From assembly GCF_037975245.1 (NCBI RefSeq), contig NC_092569.1, forward strand, positions 12,398,501-12,462,500: 64,000 nt of DNA, written 5' to 3'. Of the stretch, positions 49,201 through 61,563 are shown piece after piece. The DNA is from Apostichopus japonicus. Its lineage: Eukaryota > Echinodermata > Holothuroidea > Aspidochirotida > Stichopodidae. Both the position numbers and the translations under genes were made by a program. The notes under the pieces are model-generated. The model was not told the origin of the DNA and searched no databases. It saw only the letters and a list, made by a program, of their open reading frames with translations. Within the stretch, counting starts at the first letter, position 1. Each line of letters starts with the position of its first letter.

Positions 49201-50350
49201 ATGTTTCATCTGCGGGCTGAGGGGAAGGGGGACAAAGAGTTTCAATGGGTGGGGGAGGCAAGTTTTGCGCGCTACAAGTTTGGTCATTTTAGGTACTCTT
49301 GCAGTATGCCCCATTCCCAAACACTTGAAACCATGGTAACGGTACCGTTAGGAATGTTTCTTTACCCAATTGAACAGTTTATTCCTGAGTTCCTTCAGCT
49401 AAATTGTTGAAGACATAGTGCAAATAAAAATATGAACTTGGTATATTGTAGGGAAGTCAACCGCGTAGCCAGGATTTGTTCTTATGGACTCGGTGAAGCG
49501 GATTCAATTTATTGACCTGTCAACGAATACGCTTTGCGCTATCTGCGTGGGGTCCAGGGGCCGCCATAGACGAGAGGTCCAGGGGCGAAGCCCTTGGAAG
49601 CTATACGATATGTTGAACTTCAGAGGCTTCAGAGCTTTCAAAAGTTATTCAATCGGCCGAAATTTTAGTAATATTAATTTAGATATAATTGTTCGAAATA
49701 CTGCATACGATTAGCTTAATATTGATTTGTTGGGTAGAAATGATTTATGTACAGGTAATAACTCACTCAAACTAGATGCTCATTCTGGGTTGCCTAGTCA
49801 AATTCGTGGCACTGTGGCAGTTGCCAGTAATACAAACCAAACGGGCTCATAGAGATAACAGAAAGCAATATTGATATGATAATACTTAACTTGAGACGCA
49901 ATTGGCTGGTATTAGTTTGAGAATCCCCGTCAATTACGGATTAACGTCAACCGCGATCTGCAGGTTTAACTGAGCCTTTAAATGAATTTTGAAATTATTC
50001 GTCCAATATTTTTGTATTGCCCACTAATGTCATTTTTGGGCAAGTGGGTTACTGATACTCAACGAGCTGCCGCTTCAGTTCCTGAGCCAATTGGGAACGT
50101 CTCCACTTTGACAGAACCCAGGTCCTCCCAAGTACCCACCACCACTCCCGCTCAGCTCGTTTTTTTTTTAAATTTGTCTTTGTAACAGAGGGCCTCGGGG
50201 AAGATATATAGCTCTGGCTTACCGAATCACCCTCAATTCAATAAAGTTTAAATAAAATAAATAGAATAGTTATTGTGGCAGATGTGCATGTCTGGCCTTC
50301 ACCAGCTACACCTCATCTAGCACAGTGCCCTGTTATATCAGTTACGGATA

Positions 50351-50661
50351 TGGTAGGCCATACGGGAAATAATTGCTTATTTATTATTGTTTTCAATAAC
50401 AGTGCGTATTACACTATAGCGCAACTAAAGTTGCAGTTCCAACTAAGCAAAGATGGTCTATTTCATGCCGGTATTAATTATATTTCATGCCGGTATGAAT
50501 TATATTAATGACGGTATTGATTCTATGTAATACTGGCATTTGAAGCTGCATATGAAGCTGATTGACTGAGAATTAATGCCGGTATTTAATAGAATTAATA
50601 CCGGTAATAATATTAATTCTTACGGACCTTAAATCAGCAATTATTTCCCGTATGGCCTACC
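50351..50661. mobile_element. TA-flanked MITE (copy B)
   Basis: Counterpart of 7121-7433. Left terminus identical; the right terminus ends ...GGCCTACC with the last bases mutated (CTTAA follows instead of CATATGG). Present before the duplication. Confidence 0.65.
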
Positions 50662-51652
50662 TTAAGGCCTGTATGGCCCACCGGAAGTTCTACGGCCATT
50701 CCTAGAAGTGGTCAGTCTACCCTCATCCCTACCTCAATCCCTAAATCTACGGCTGCATCCATCATTATCAATAACCCATCTATAGACTCATCAATACAGA
50801 CGAGTCATCAATCAAGAGAAAGAATTACAACGTGATTGACACCAGTCCTCTTATGACAACAAGGGATATGAAGAAAGAAACTCAAGCAGAATATGGTTTC
50901 ATTTATCAAGTTATTATTGAAAGAACTAACAGCAAGAAGTACAGAATACGCGAGAAGTGTTAAAATAGAAAGTTAGAAACCAAAACCGGAGTAAATGAAC
51001 AGAAAAGACTTAACAGAAACAGAAGCTAGCTGGAGTATCTTTGTTCTTTGAGCTCGTCAAGTCAGCTATACAGCTATACAGCTGTAAATATATATATATA
51101 AGTTCTACAGCATATAGCATATATATATATGCTACACAGCTATACATATATATCAGCTATACATATATACATATATATATATATATATCAGCTATACAGC
51201 AACCATACACAGAACTACAACAGAACAAATGTGTGAATATCAAGTAACAACGATTCTTCACCAGCCGACATTGAATGCTAACAGTAAGTAGATACATGTT
51301 ATTGGCTTGTTTATGACGTACACCTGGTCAGTTTATTTACGTATGTCAGATGACTATGAACAGTTAGTAGAGTGGACTGATTCCTTTGCATGTGAAACTC
51401 TCCAGGAGGGCACCAAGCAAGTCGGTACAAAAAGGCCAGAAATCATCTAAAGGAACAATTCTGACAATTCTCCACACAAAAGACTTGTGCAGAACTTTGA
51501 GTAAAATGCGAAGAATCCAGCGAAATAGACATTAACTAGGTACAATAGAAAGTCATCAAAACAAACAAGTGGCAGTTAGAATCCTAAAAAAGGAAAATGA
51601 TGATGATTCTTTTTTAGAAATCAACAGCTGTTCAAAAACGGTGACTAAATGA

Positions 51653-51790
51653 TGTCTCGTATTTGGAGAATCTCATGACGAAGATTGGTTCATGTGTGAA
51701 CGCCGCAAGGAATGGGCTCATGAAGAATGTGTAGACATTACTGATCCACAATTGTGTTATTGCAACAATTGCTTTGATTTTGGTAACTGA
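51653..51790 (+). pseudogene. PHD-like transposase tail remnant (copy B)
   Basis: The same 45 predicted residues as at 8433-8570, with only silent differences seen. Fragment only. Confidence 0.5.
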
Positions 51791-52127
51791 AAGTTAGAGA
51801 AGAGCATGAGGTGGAAATTTGTCCTGTGTCTTAATAGAGAATCACTGGTTATGATAACGTACCCACAATGCACTTAATAGATCAGTCATGTGCACATATG
51901 CCTATCATTCGAACGCTACTGTAGGTCACTCTTATTTGCCTATAGTTGCTTGATTTATTGTTGTTCGAGACATTTTCACGTTATCTGTTTTGCATGCTTC
52001 ATAAGTTGTACTCCACAAATGTTATCCAACATTCTGTTAGCCAACATTGAGGTGCCAATCTGTGAGGCTTAAACCTAAGTTGGTATTTAAGATAACAGGG
52101 TCAGTAGCCTATCACGTAAACTGTACT

Positions 52128-52673
52128 CTTTCTAATGGTGATCTGCCTTAAGGCAGGTCCCTCACCAAACACAAAATCATAATAACCGCTCTTCTGCATT
52201 CCTCTTCATAGTGAAATAATTTCTGCCATCTCTGATATCATCCATCAACATTATTCTCTTTCTCCCTCTTGGTCGCTTCCCGTTCATTCTACCTTCAAGC
52301 ACATCTTTCAGTAGTCCGTCATGTCTCAAGATGTGCCCAATCCACCTTTTCGTTCTCAGCTTAATAGTTTCTCCCAGCCTGCGGACCTCACCAACCTTCT
52401 GTAGAACTTCCTCATTTGTGACCCTGTCTGACCACTTTATGTTCTCAGACTTTCTCCATAGCCACATCTCCAATGCGTCTATTCTTTTTCTGTCCTCTTT
52501 CCTTAGTGTCCAGGTTTCTGAGCCATACAGGAATACACTCCACACAAAACATTTCATTAGTCTCTTCTTTAATTGTAACTCAAGACTAGCAGTAAAAAGA
52601 GAGTTGTGTAGTTTGAAAGTTTCCTTGGCCATTGCCACTCTTGCTCTGATTTCGGTTTCCTCTCTCTGATTTC
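52128..52673 (-). mobile_element. 5'-truncated LINE insertion (copy B only)
   Basis: Copy A has 15 unrelated bp (8903-8917) where B has 546 bp, so this inserted in B after the duplication, with loss of a few target bases. The minus open frame 52177-52638 encodes FLYGSETWTLRKEDRKRIDA, then RWIGHILRHDGLL and GRMNGKRPRGRKR, the post-reverse-transcriptase tail of a non-LTR retrotransposon. It is a different LINE from the one at 42160. Confidence 0.85.
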
Positions 52674-54753
52674 GGTTAATCCTTTAATTTTTGATAATCA
52701 GCCTGCAAGTTTTGTTGGTGGTGCCGGGCCGGCACGTGGGAAAGGGGGCTAGGCGCATGTCCAAAAAGAAGTTTTCCCCCGGAGTTTTACTATTTATTTT
52801 ATACTAGGCTTACCTTTCGTCTATAAGTATGTTTAATGATCGTTCACTTATACTGTCGCTGATGTTCGTCAACAATTGCTGAGTGACGTCACGAATCTTG
52901 ACTTCAGAGAAAAGTATTGTGCGTCTCAGGAAATATCTACAACAACTCCGCCCCTTTAAAAATCTTAAATCATTCAAAGGTACATTGTCTAAAAGATATA
53001 TAACACCTAATGTGTCTCGTTTCTAATGGCAACATCATAACATATGCTACTTTCACGATTTGTGTTTAGTTTCTAATTATGTTTTTTATTTATTAAGTTG
53101 CGGTTTGTTCAGTTTTGTTGCATCGTCAGGTGTAATGCTCATTTCAAGACATTTCTTCACTTTCAACCAATATTTTGCAGTTGCTGGATTCTTGAACCCA
53201 TTTGGTCCGCCGTTGTGTATCCGCGCAAAATCCTCACAGGTAGGATTATGCTCTAGACGGGAATATGTTGCGTACCGTGCCATACAACCCTGTACAGCCC
53301 GTTCACTGCAGTTAAAGCTCGCTGAACACTTCTGCCAATCTGTGGATGGAAATAGCAACTTAAAATTGTTTTTTGTACAGTTTGTTAATATTTAAGTAAA
53401 CTATTCATTATTAAAACAACATACATACATATATCGCACGGTGTAATTGTTGGATACTTATCTGAAGCACAAGTAAGCCAACTTTTCGGTATACTTACAG
53501 AGGAAGGGTGGGTCTGTGAGGGTGAGATACCCGAAGGAACAGCCGGAGGTTCTAAGCGTTTCAAATATTCGCAGATGACTCGGACTTCACAGTACACACT
53601 ACAGCGTGTATATGTAATAGATGTATTGTTGAATTGAGTGAGTTGCGTGCTTTTGTGATTTACTAACAGTTACTATACCATTGCGACCGTGTGCTACTTT
53701 ATATAAATATTGTTGCATGCTTATTCATGAAAATGAATGTAATAAATCATCCTCTTCCCTAGCTCTACACCCTACATTAAGTCATATCATTGATATCGTG
53801 GTAAATCGTAAATATTATGATGTGAAAATAATCATCATTTCGCACGGAGTCAACGACCAACATCGCCATTCACTATATATCACGAATATTGTGAAGATCA
53901 CGCGTCATAAGCATGATCAACGAGTGATGTAATGGAAATCATTTCCACGATAACGAATAACAGCATCAAATGCATTTGTTAACCAGTTATGAAGCAGCAA
54001 ATTTACAGTCAACCAATCATGATCATTGGCAACAATGATGGTTTACGGCAAAGATCAACTTCACATCCACAAGTATTATCAATATCATCCTTTTGATCAC
54101 GCGTCACATGTCAGGCATGATGTTAACAGGCCCTATTTTGCCCTATATTTCATGATTATTACCATGATCTATAACATCACAAGTTTGGTGGCCGAAACCA
54201 CAGGTATTATTAGTATATCCAAGCAAATTGGTGGCGACATTTATGGCAAGCATGATAGTAAATAATGAAACCCGAATCATTGTCAACAATATCAAATATC
54301 ATTACGACATGTATCGTTATATTAAATGTGAAATTGTCGTGATCACGCGTCACATACATGACTAGACCATGAGCGACCATACGATAAACAACATTTGATA
54401 CAACCGGCCACAGTTACGACCATGCATAACCTATGATACAAACATGTAATGCGCATGTGCAGAAGTGTGTCGATACGTACCTCCATCCAGACGTCCTCCC
54501 TTCAGCCTAGCATCCTGCCAGTAGGCTTTTTTTGATTTGGTAAGGACCACATGACAGGGACCCTACATCCATACGACACAGTGGGAAAGGTATCATGCAA
54601 TTGGACTGTACAAAACAGATGCACTTTAGGCAATCAGGAGGAACTGGTCCAGACGCTACAGAATGAAAGACAAATCAGTTATATTCGTTAAAACAAGGTT
54701 AATACTTTCAACTTACAACTGAAATATACTAAAGGGCACTCCATTTTATATAG

Positions 54754-57603
54754 CAGGTGTGTTTGACCACTTAACACGTCGATCCCGATCTAAAATGTCT
54801 AAGAAAAAAAAGGCTAAGCGATACCTTCTACTATTCTGATGCCTTCATTCAATGATCTCTACTTGACCTCTGCTGGATTCTGTCTGTTACTATCACCTTT
54901 AAGAACGAGCCGATGGAATACACTCATAAAGTGTTATGTAACAGGTGAGGTATTTTTCGAGTTTTTTCCACACTCCACTCATCTATGAGTATGTCTAACC
55001 TTGGCTCCTAGGAGCAAGACAGCGTACCAGGTCATGTTCCCGGGGTCCTCTGCATGGAAAAATTGTGACATAAATGCTGGCTTGGTTGAGCAGACGATAT
55101 GCCTTTCCAATGAGGATGGGGTCTCGACTTCCGCAATGCTAGTTTCCCCTGAGAGAGGTAACACTGCTTAGGGTTACATCTACTCACAGTCTACAATGTC
55201 CATCTTGGCGTCTGTGGAAATTTATTTGACTAGCAGGCCCTCTCACCTTCATACTTCACCATTTGAACAAAATGGCCTATGCCCAATGAGCTATCCAAAC
55301 ACATAACCTGTCAATGACTGCTATTCCCTGGCCATGCTGTTGCCATTCTAAATAGGGTGCGTAGGGAGGCTATTATTAAAAATATGGGCGTCAGAGATTC
55401 ATTTAATTGGCTGCCAATGGTGCTACAACTGACACTGGTCTCTTGAGTGAGGATCTGAGGGAGCTATTCATGAAAGGAACACAGGAAGCTAGAGCATTGT
55501 TAGGTGCGTCAAATATTGCTTCAGACTTACAATCTATCTTTACATTATCATCAACGTAAAACATGGGGAACGATTAAAAGGAAGCTTGCGGGCAACTAGG
55601 AGTGCAACTTTGGTGCTGGCAGACAAAGAAATTCTGGCCGAATCAATTTTTTGGGCAACCGCTCCGAAAACTTCCAGCTTCCGCTGAAGGGGGGTCGTCC
55701 AAAGCAGCAGCAGAAGCTTTATGAACCAGAACAAAGACAGCAGGGTCTAGTGGTAAGTTCTTTTTAGTGTCGTTTAGAGACAACTTTTGTTTTAAACTTA
55801 CAAGCGATACTTGGGTTCTCCAGGTTGTTAACCACCTTACGAACATTAATATCCCAATGTTATAGTCAGTCAAGAGCAAGCCAAAGTCGATTTGCAGAGA
55901 TCCAAGCTCTCATCCTAAAGAAGGCAGTAGAGTTGGTTCCCCCAAACGAACTCACACAGAAAATTTCTAAGCACACTGTTTGTGGTTCCCAAGATTCCAT
56001 TTGCCGAAGAGGACAGCGTCTTACTTCGGTTTCTTTGGAAGGTGGAAACCTTCCAGTACTACACCCTGCACTTCGGTCTATGGTTACCCCGTTTCTTTTT
56101 AAAAGTTACAATAGGAAGTTCATGGCAGGCCATCGGCGACTGCAAGGAGTAAGCCTCTTTGTCTACCTAGACAATGTTCCTGTTTCTATATCGGTCCCAT
56201 GTAAGGTTAAGGGATGAAATGAACTTCCAGTTGGCGAGCCCAGCATTCATGGTAAATCTGAAGAAGTATGTCTTCACTATAAGCAGAAATATAGTATTCC
56301 TGGGTGTAGAAAAAGATTCCATTAACTTTCACAATTCCCTTCCACAGATCAAACTGAAGGGTATCAAGAAAGATTGTCAGAATTTGTTCAACTGCAAGCT
56401 ATCAAAAGCCTGACAATTAGCAAACACTCTACTGGAAATGGTAGCAGGGAAGGGGGCTATCAGATTTTCGATGGCTCATGTGAGATATCTCCAAAGGGCA
56501 TCGAATGCATAGCAATTCACAAGCCTCTAGATTTCAAGGCTTCAGCTTACCTTATAACAAAGGCCCATTAAGAGTTGAAATGGTGGATAGAAGAAAGCCA
56601 TACCCAAAATGGTGCTTCAATCTAAACTATAACCAGATATGATGATTCAAACTGACCTGTCAAAGTCAGGTGGGGAGCCGTTTGTGGTATGCAACAAATA
56701 GGGGCCTTTGGTCCCAAAGAGAAAAACATTGGCATATAAATGCACTAGAGTTACAAGCAGTGCTCCTAGGTCTCCCAGTGTTTCTCAAAAGCGATATTCA
56801 ACCTAAAGATTCCAATACAAGTCGGATAATACCACCACACTCAGTTATAAACAAACATGGTGGAACAAAAAGCGGGACATTCAGTTTGCTTGCACAGCAG
56901 ATTTGGGTGTTTTGTCAAAAGCATCGGCTGACACTCACATGAGAGCACACATCAGGCAAATTGAAGGTAGAGGCAGACTTTCTGTCTCGCCATTGAGAAG
57001 ATGTGTCAGACTAGTGGTTAGAAAGGTTTAATTTGTACCTGCCATAAGTATTGGAATTATGTAAAGGGAACAAACATTATATAACAGATCCCAACGCACC
57101 CACTCTATTTGTGAATATTATATGTTTTCTTTTTAATTATTATTATTTCCCTTTTTCATTGAATTACAGGAACAATCCTGAGGGTTTGAAGAATAGGATG
57201 CAGTGGAAGATGTTCCCTTTGCATGGTTGTGTGATTGAGACTTTGCTTGAATTTGCATTTTGAAATTTGTCCTTCTGGGCATATTAAGAAAAAAAAAGAA
57301 GTTCTCCACTTTTGACATCTTTGCTCTTCTATATTGTAGCTCAAAAGAAGAAAGAGAAAACCTTGTTATTCAGGTGTTCAAGCTTTAATTGTTTTTGTCT
57401 TCTCTTTGATCAACCTGTTACATAACCCTTTTGAGTGTATTATATCGGCTCGTTCTTAAAGTCGATAGTAACATACAGGAGCCAACAGAGCTCAAGTAGA
57501 GGTCATTGACTGAAGGCATCAGCCTAATAGAAGGTATTGCTTACCCTTTTTGTTTTTGCTGGAATTTAACGAGATCGACGTGTTTAGAGGTCAAACACAC
57601 CTG
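54754..57603 (+). mobile_element. Degenerate DIRS-like retrotransposon (copy B)
   Basis: Counterpart of 11005-13847: inverted terminal repeats begin CAGGTGTGTTTG and end ...CAAACACACCTG. The RNase H part is best preserved at 56670-56942 (HWHINALELQAVLLGL, INKHGGTKSG). No tyrosine recombinase region. Lies antisense in intron 1 of the lysozyme pseudogene. Confidence 0.8.
55790..57020 (+). pseudogene. DIRS reverse transcriptase/RNase H, broken (copy B)
   Basis: Same pieces as in copy A with different frame breaks, including LFVYLDNVPV (about 56156), IECIAIHKPLDF (about 56500) and WHINALELQAVLLGLPVF (about 56731). Non-functional. Confidence 0.7.
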
Positions 57604-59244
57604 TTATATCTTATGCAGGGGTCTGTAGTATGATTCCAATATTATCGTTTTTGAATATAAAAACATCACTTATGTCTGTGTGTACAATCCTAAGAGGCGA
57701 CAATGGACGAAAGCATGGAGGGTATCAAAAGAATGCAACAAACAGTAATTCGATGGATGTGTCTGTTGTAAATTTGCATCAATGATCGATCCACAATAAC
57801 ATGCACCTGTTTGCTTAAAGTACTACTAAGGACACCTTTTCAATATGCCCATATTCAGTATATCTGTACATTTGAAGTGTTGAAAAATCTGAGAAACTCG
57901 TTATATATGTGCAAACTATGACTTGAAGTGTTGCGCTCATCGAAATTTCTTATTTTAGCCCCTAATTACAAACCTTCATGTATCATTTGAATACTTGATG
58001 TTCTTATATTTAAAAAAGATCTTAAATTATTTCAATAAACAATCGCCTTTGGCTAACATCTGTGTTCAGTGTCCTTGAAACTAAGCTTGTGAAACAGTGT
58101 GATAACAGAACAGAAACTTAGTCTGTCACTCCCTGTACGACAATGTGCATACTTAGCTCATATTTATTCATTAATAAAACTAGAAATTAGGCAAGACTTG
58201 TAAAATGGTCCATCTTTGATGGGTTTTCATGGGAATCGCAGCTATTTTCATGATTTATAATGCCTATTAGAGTGATTAGGACAATGTTGTCCAAAGGTGT
58301 CCGTAGACCTAATTTAAGTTCGCCTTTGGTACAGGTGCACGAGAATGGAATCTTTCCGATGTTATCAATCAAAAACGATTGTTTTAAATATCAAGTATAA
58401 GATTGTTCCCACTAAGTTACTTCTATACGCCATGATATATAGGTATAGTTTCAGCTGTGTTCAATACTGTGGCAAACGTTCCATAAAACCAACATGCAGT
58501 AACGGAATGCAGCCATGTTGGGATTTCCTTTCTCAAGCGTATGCATGTTATGCCGTCTAACAAATATTTTCAAGCACGGACTAACGGCCATAAAGTATCA
58601 CTTCTTATCTATAAAATCACGTGAACTCCAATTCCAACAAATGGTTTATCTTCGAGTTCGTCGAAAAGTCCGTATACATTTGGTAATGAAATAAAATATT
58701 TACACAGAATGTACTGCATTGGAGAGCTTCAAGTATGCTTACTAGCCTACACTAGCAATTCGTTTCTCATGGATTACCTTTTTTTTATTTATATTTATTT
58801 TTGGGTATATATTCAGGTTCTTATTGTAAGCCAGTGTACAACTACCGTATGCCTATAGCATATATGGTATAGCCCCATAACATGCCACACATATCAGGCA
58901 AAACTGCGGCAAATTGCAAATGCTCTCTTTAAGTGCCTTCTGTTATGTGTAATTGGGCAGGTCAGACAATCGTTCAGCTAGTCAGACAAAATTCACAATA
59001 TTGTTTAAACTTATATCCATTCATGGACGGAACGGTATACATTATTACAATATAAATGCAACAGAGTTTTTAGACCATTTTTATAAAGTGAAAAACTTAC
59101 CTGCCATAACGATGAGAAGGAGCAAACCCCATCTAGTTATTTGTGGTATCATGTGCGGATGCACTGTGCTACAACTCAACTTCTACTATAAGTGATCGAA
59201 TGAGCTATTTCTGGGACGGTCAGATTATATGAAATATTATAATT

Positions 59245-59340
59245 AGTGCAGCCTACAAAGAATGTGTACTTGGCGAGCATATTTCAATACAAAGTGCAGC
59301 CTACAAAGAATGTGTACTTGGCGAGCATATTTCAATACAA
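59245..59340. repeat. 48-bp tandem duplication upstream of lysozyme copy B
   Basis: AGTGCAGCCTACAAAGAATG and the next 28 bp occur twice in perfect tandem (59245-59292 and 59293-59340). Copy A has one diverged copy. It lies 93-188 bp upstream of the copy B ATG, in the presumed promoter or 5' untranslated region. Confidence 0.9.
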
Positions 59341-60095
59341 AGTTCAACAATGCTTGAAACCACCAAACTTGCTCTTTCAGTTATATGCTTAAAAGTACAT
59401 CAGTTAAATTGAAGAGAAAGGCAAATGCTGACCTTTGAGACAATTTTCGTGTGAAACTTGTTTAAACAAGGAAGTTCAAAAGCAGTTCAGCCATGTTTGT
59501 GCATTATAGTTGATAATAAAGTAGCGCGTATCGGAAATCACTTGTATAGCCTACATGTAAGTTAGTTCTCCTTTCATGTTATGAGTCACATTTGCAACTT
59601 GTGAAAGAGAAACTGAGTGCAGTATAAACTACTTCACGGGTCAAGAGGGTACTCTCTTAAAATGATAGACTGAAGAATTCAGTCTTCTTTGAGACTGAAA
59701 TTTTTTTCAGTGTTATACACTGAGCTTAGACTGAGAAACACCTACTTAGACTATATTATCAGTTACACCGTTCAGTCGCTGTTTTGGACTGACTGTATTA
59801 ACCAATCAGCTAATCACATGTGGCATGGAATCTTACCATTTTCAGTCTCTGTATTCCACTGAAAAATGTATCCAATCAGAGAATAGAAATGCGCCTACGT
59901 CATCAGAAAACTTGCAAATACGCCGTACAAATATAAGTGACAACGAGCGCTACAATTTGTGTACATATATACTACTATATTCTTCGCTTAGCCAGGTAAT
60001 CGCTGTACTGTACGTACGCACGTCGTACACACTGTTAAGCATGAACGAGACAGACGACCGTATGTCTAAGCTAGGGTAAAGGTTATAAATTAGCA

Positions 60096-60165
60096 ATGGC
60101 TGAGTCTTTAAGAACTTCTCTTACAAATAAAGGATTCCACGAAGAAGTGATAACAGTTTTCGAGG
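60096..60165 (+). pseudogene. First coding exon of a SAM-domain gene (element 2)
   Basis: MAESLRTSLTNKGFHEEVIT then VFE, ending in a phase-1 donor G/GTATGTATG. Same length class, GF-x-E-x-V-x3-FE pattern and phase as the exon at 20450-20513, but few identical residues, so the two elements are old relatives. Confidence 0.5.
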
Positions 60166-60329
60166 GTATGTATGTATGTTTTTTTGTTGTTTTCCAATGA
60201 ATACAGAATAAAAGCTTGGCAGTTCGTAACGTTAGTTATTCTAGGCTTGTGTGCGAGGTAGGCCTAGCTAGGCTGTACTATAGCAAATAGGGCCTAGGCT
60301 ATTGTTATAATTGGTGGGGCCTATTAACA

Positions 60330-60465
60330 CGATCGTCGGGCGAATAAGCACGCCGGTCCTGCATATGTACCCGATCGTCGGGCAAATCAGCCCGCCTGTC
60401 CTGCATATGTACCCGATCGTCGGACGAATAAGCAAGCTTGTCCTGCAATATGTACTCGATCGTCC
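60330..60465. repeat. CpG-rich 42-bp tandem repeat (CGATCGTCGG)
   Basis: Units begin CGATCGTC at 60330, 60372, 60414 and 60457 and include TCCTGCATATGTAC. About three and a half units. Confidence 0.85.
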
Positions 60466-61251
60466 CAAAATGAATCTAGCCTAGGCTAGGTTAACCTCAT
60501 AACAAATACTTGAACATAATAGTGCTGAAGAAATTGCAAAACACAGTACTATTATGCATAGATTGTAAGCACCCTTAATTATTTGAAAAATGTAGTTACT
60601 GCTACAGCCACTACCGCATGAAGCTAACACGATTCTGTTAAACCATTACCATTGTATTTAAATCATGTGGAAACTGGAAAAGAATTGGTATGCTTTTGTT
60701 ATTTTATTAAACATATAGTGGGCCATCAGTCTTTATTATAAGATTTTACAGTAATATTGCCATTCACTGATCTTATGAAATCAGTTTCTTTTACAAGCAG
60801 ATAGACATATTAGTGAAATCAGTAGGCTAAAATGTAAATCATATTCCTTGTTCACTAGTTTTCTATGCTGATGTAATGGAATCAGGAGATGTCATGAACA
60901 ATTTATCCTTAAAAAGAGAAATTTCTGAAAACAACTAACAACAAACCTTGCTTGGTAACCATGTACCTGCCAAAATCAACATGATAACCCATAAATGTTA
61001 GGTTGAATTTGAATCCACCTTTACATAACACATCTCACCCGCCATGGATGACATATTGCTGCCTATCGTGAATTGATATATCTCCTTCGTACAATGCCAG
61101 TCATGTTCTTGTTTCTCCATTCTCTCCTATATATTATTCTAGTCTAGTCCACATCAAACTCTACCTCTCAACATATCTTTTTTTAAGAATATTTTGATTT
61201 ATACCATATTGCTTGTCCTTTATCACATTTATTTTTATCTTCACCAAACAG

Positions 61252-61552
61252 GAGGGCACAGATATTGAGAGCGCAGCACAGGGCAGACAAGGACAATATT
61301 GGCAGCCTTTCATCCTATCTCTCGGACCAGAATTGAACCCCAAACAATTCTTCATTGTGGCAGATAAACTGGCCATTCCAGCAGGGACAGAGGCGTAGAA
61401 CATACATTTAACATAGACTATGCTCCCCCTCTACAACACTAGTTTTGTGAGTTCCATGCTTCCATGGTGTATGGAATTTTGCAACCAACAGAAGTGAAGT
61501 CTCTCGTCCGTATCCTTGCCACATCTATAAGGGCAGCCAGCATGGAGTAACT
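61252..61552 (+). pseudogene. C-terminal exon of the SAM-element gene (element 2), broken
   Basis: After the acceptor CACCAAACAG: EGTDIES..., YWQPFILSLGPEL, FFIVADKLAIPAGTEA, then TAG at 61397. In another frame just downstream, FNIDYAPPLQ then SMVYGILQPTEVKSLVRILA continues the conserved tail, so a deletion or frameshift separates the parts. Comparison with 32503-32754 shows the intact order. The biochemical role of this C-terminal domain is unknown to me. Confidence 0.55.
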
Positions 61553-61563
61553 TCAAGGAGTGA

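Larger units (their letters stand above)
53086..59152 (-). pseudogene. i-type lysozyme, second copy: catalytic Glu lost and frameshifted
   Basis: Exons mirror copy A: 59101-59152 (signal peptide MIPQITRWGLLLLIVMA), 54481-54655 and 53086-53339. All splice sites are retained. Exon 2 is 175 nt instead of 174: an extra base in the A7 run (plus strand T7, 54527-54533), after GPYQIK, shifts the frame into a TAG a few codons later. Independently, the catalytic position reads FVQSNC instead of FVESTC (Glu to Gln), while Asp in MDVGS is kept. Exon 3 is open and conserved (HNGGPNG), ending two codons earlier than in A. Either change should abolish muramidase activity; a homopolymer sequencing error could explain the frameshift but not the Glu change. 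Confidence 0.85.
49201..59649. repeat. Segmental duplication, copy B (lysozyme block)
   Basis: Direct duplicate of 6006-16891 with the same internal order: A-rich retroposon tail, MITE, PHD-like remnant, lysozyme exon 3, exon 2, DIRS element, exon 1. Specific to B: a LINE fragment (52128-52673) and a 48-bp tandem duplication (59245-59340). The block ends where SAM-gene element 2 begins, so it may resume beyond the window. Confidence 0.9.
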
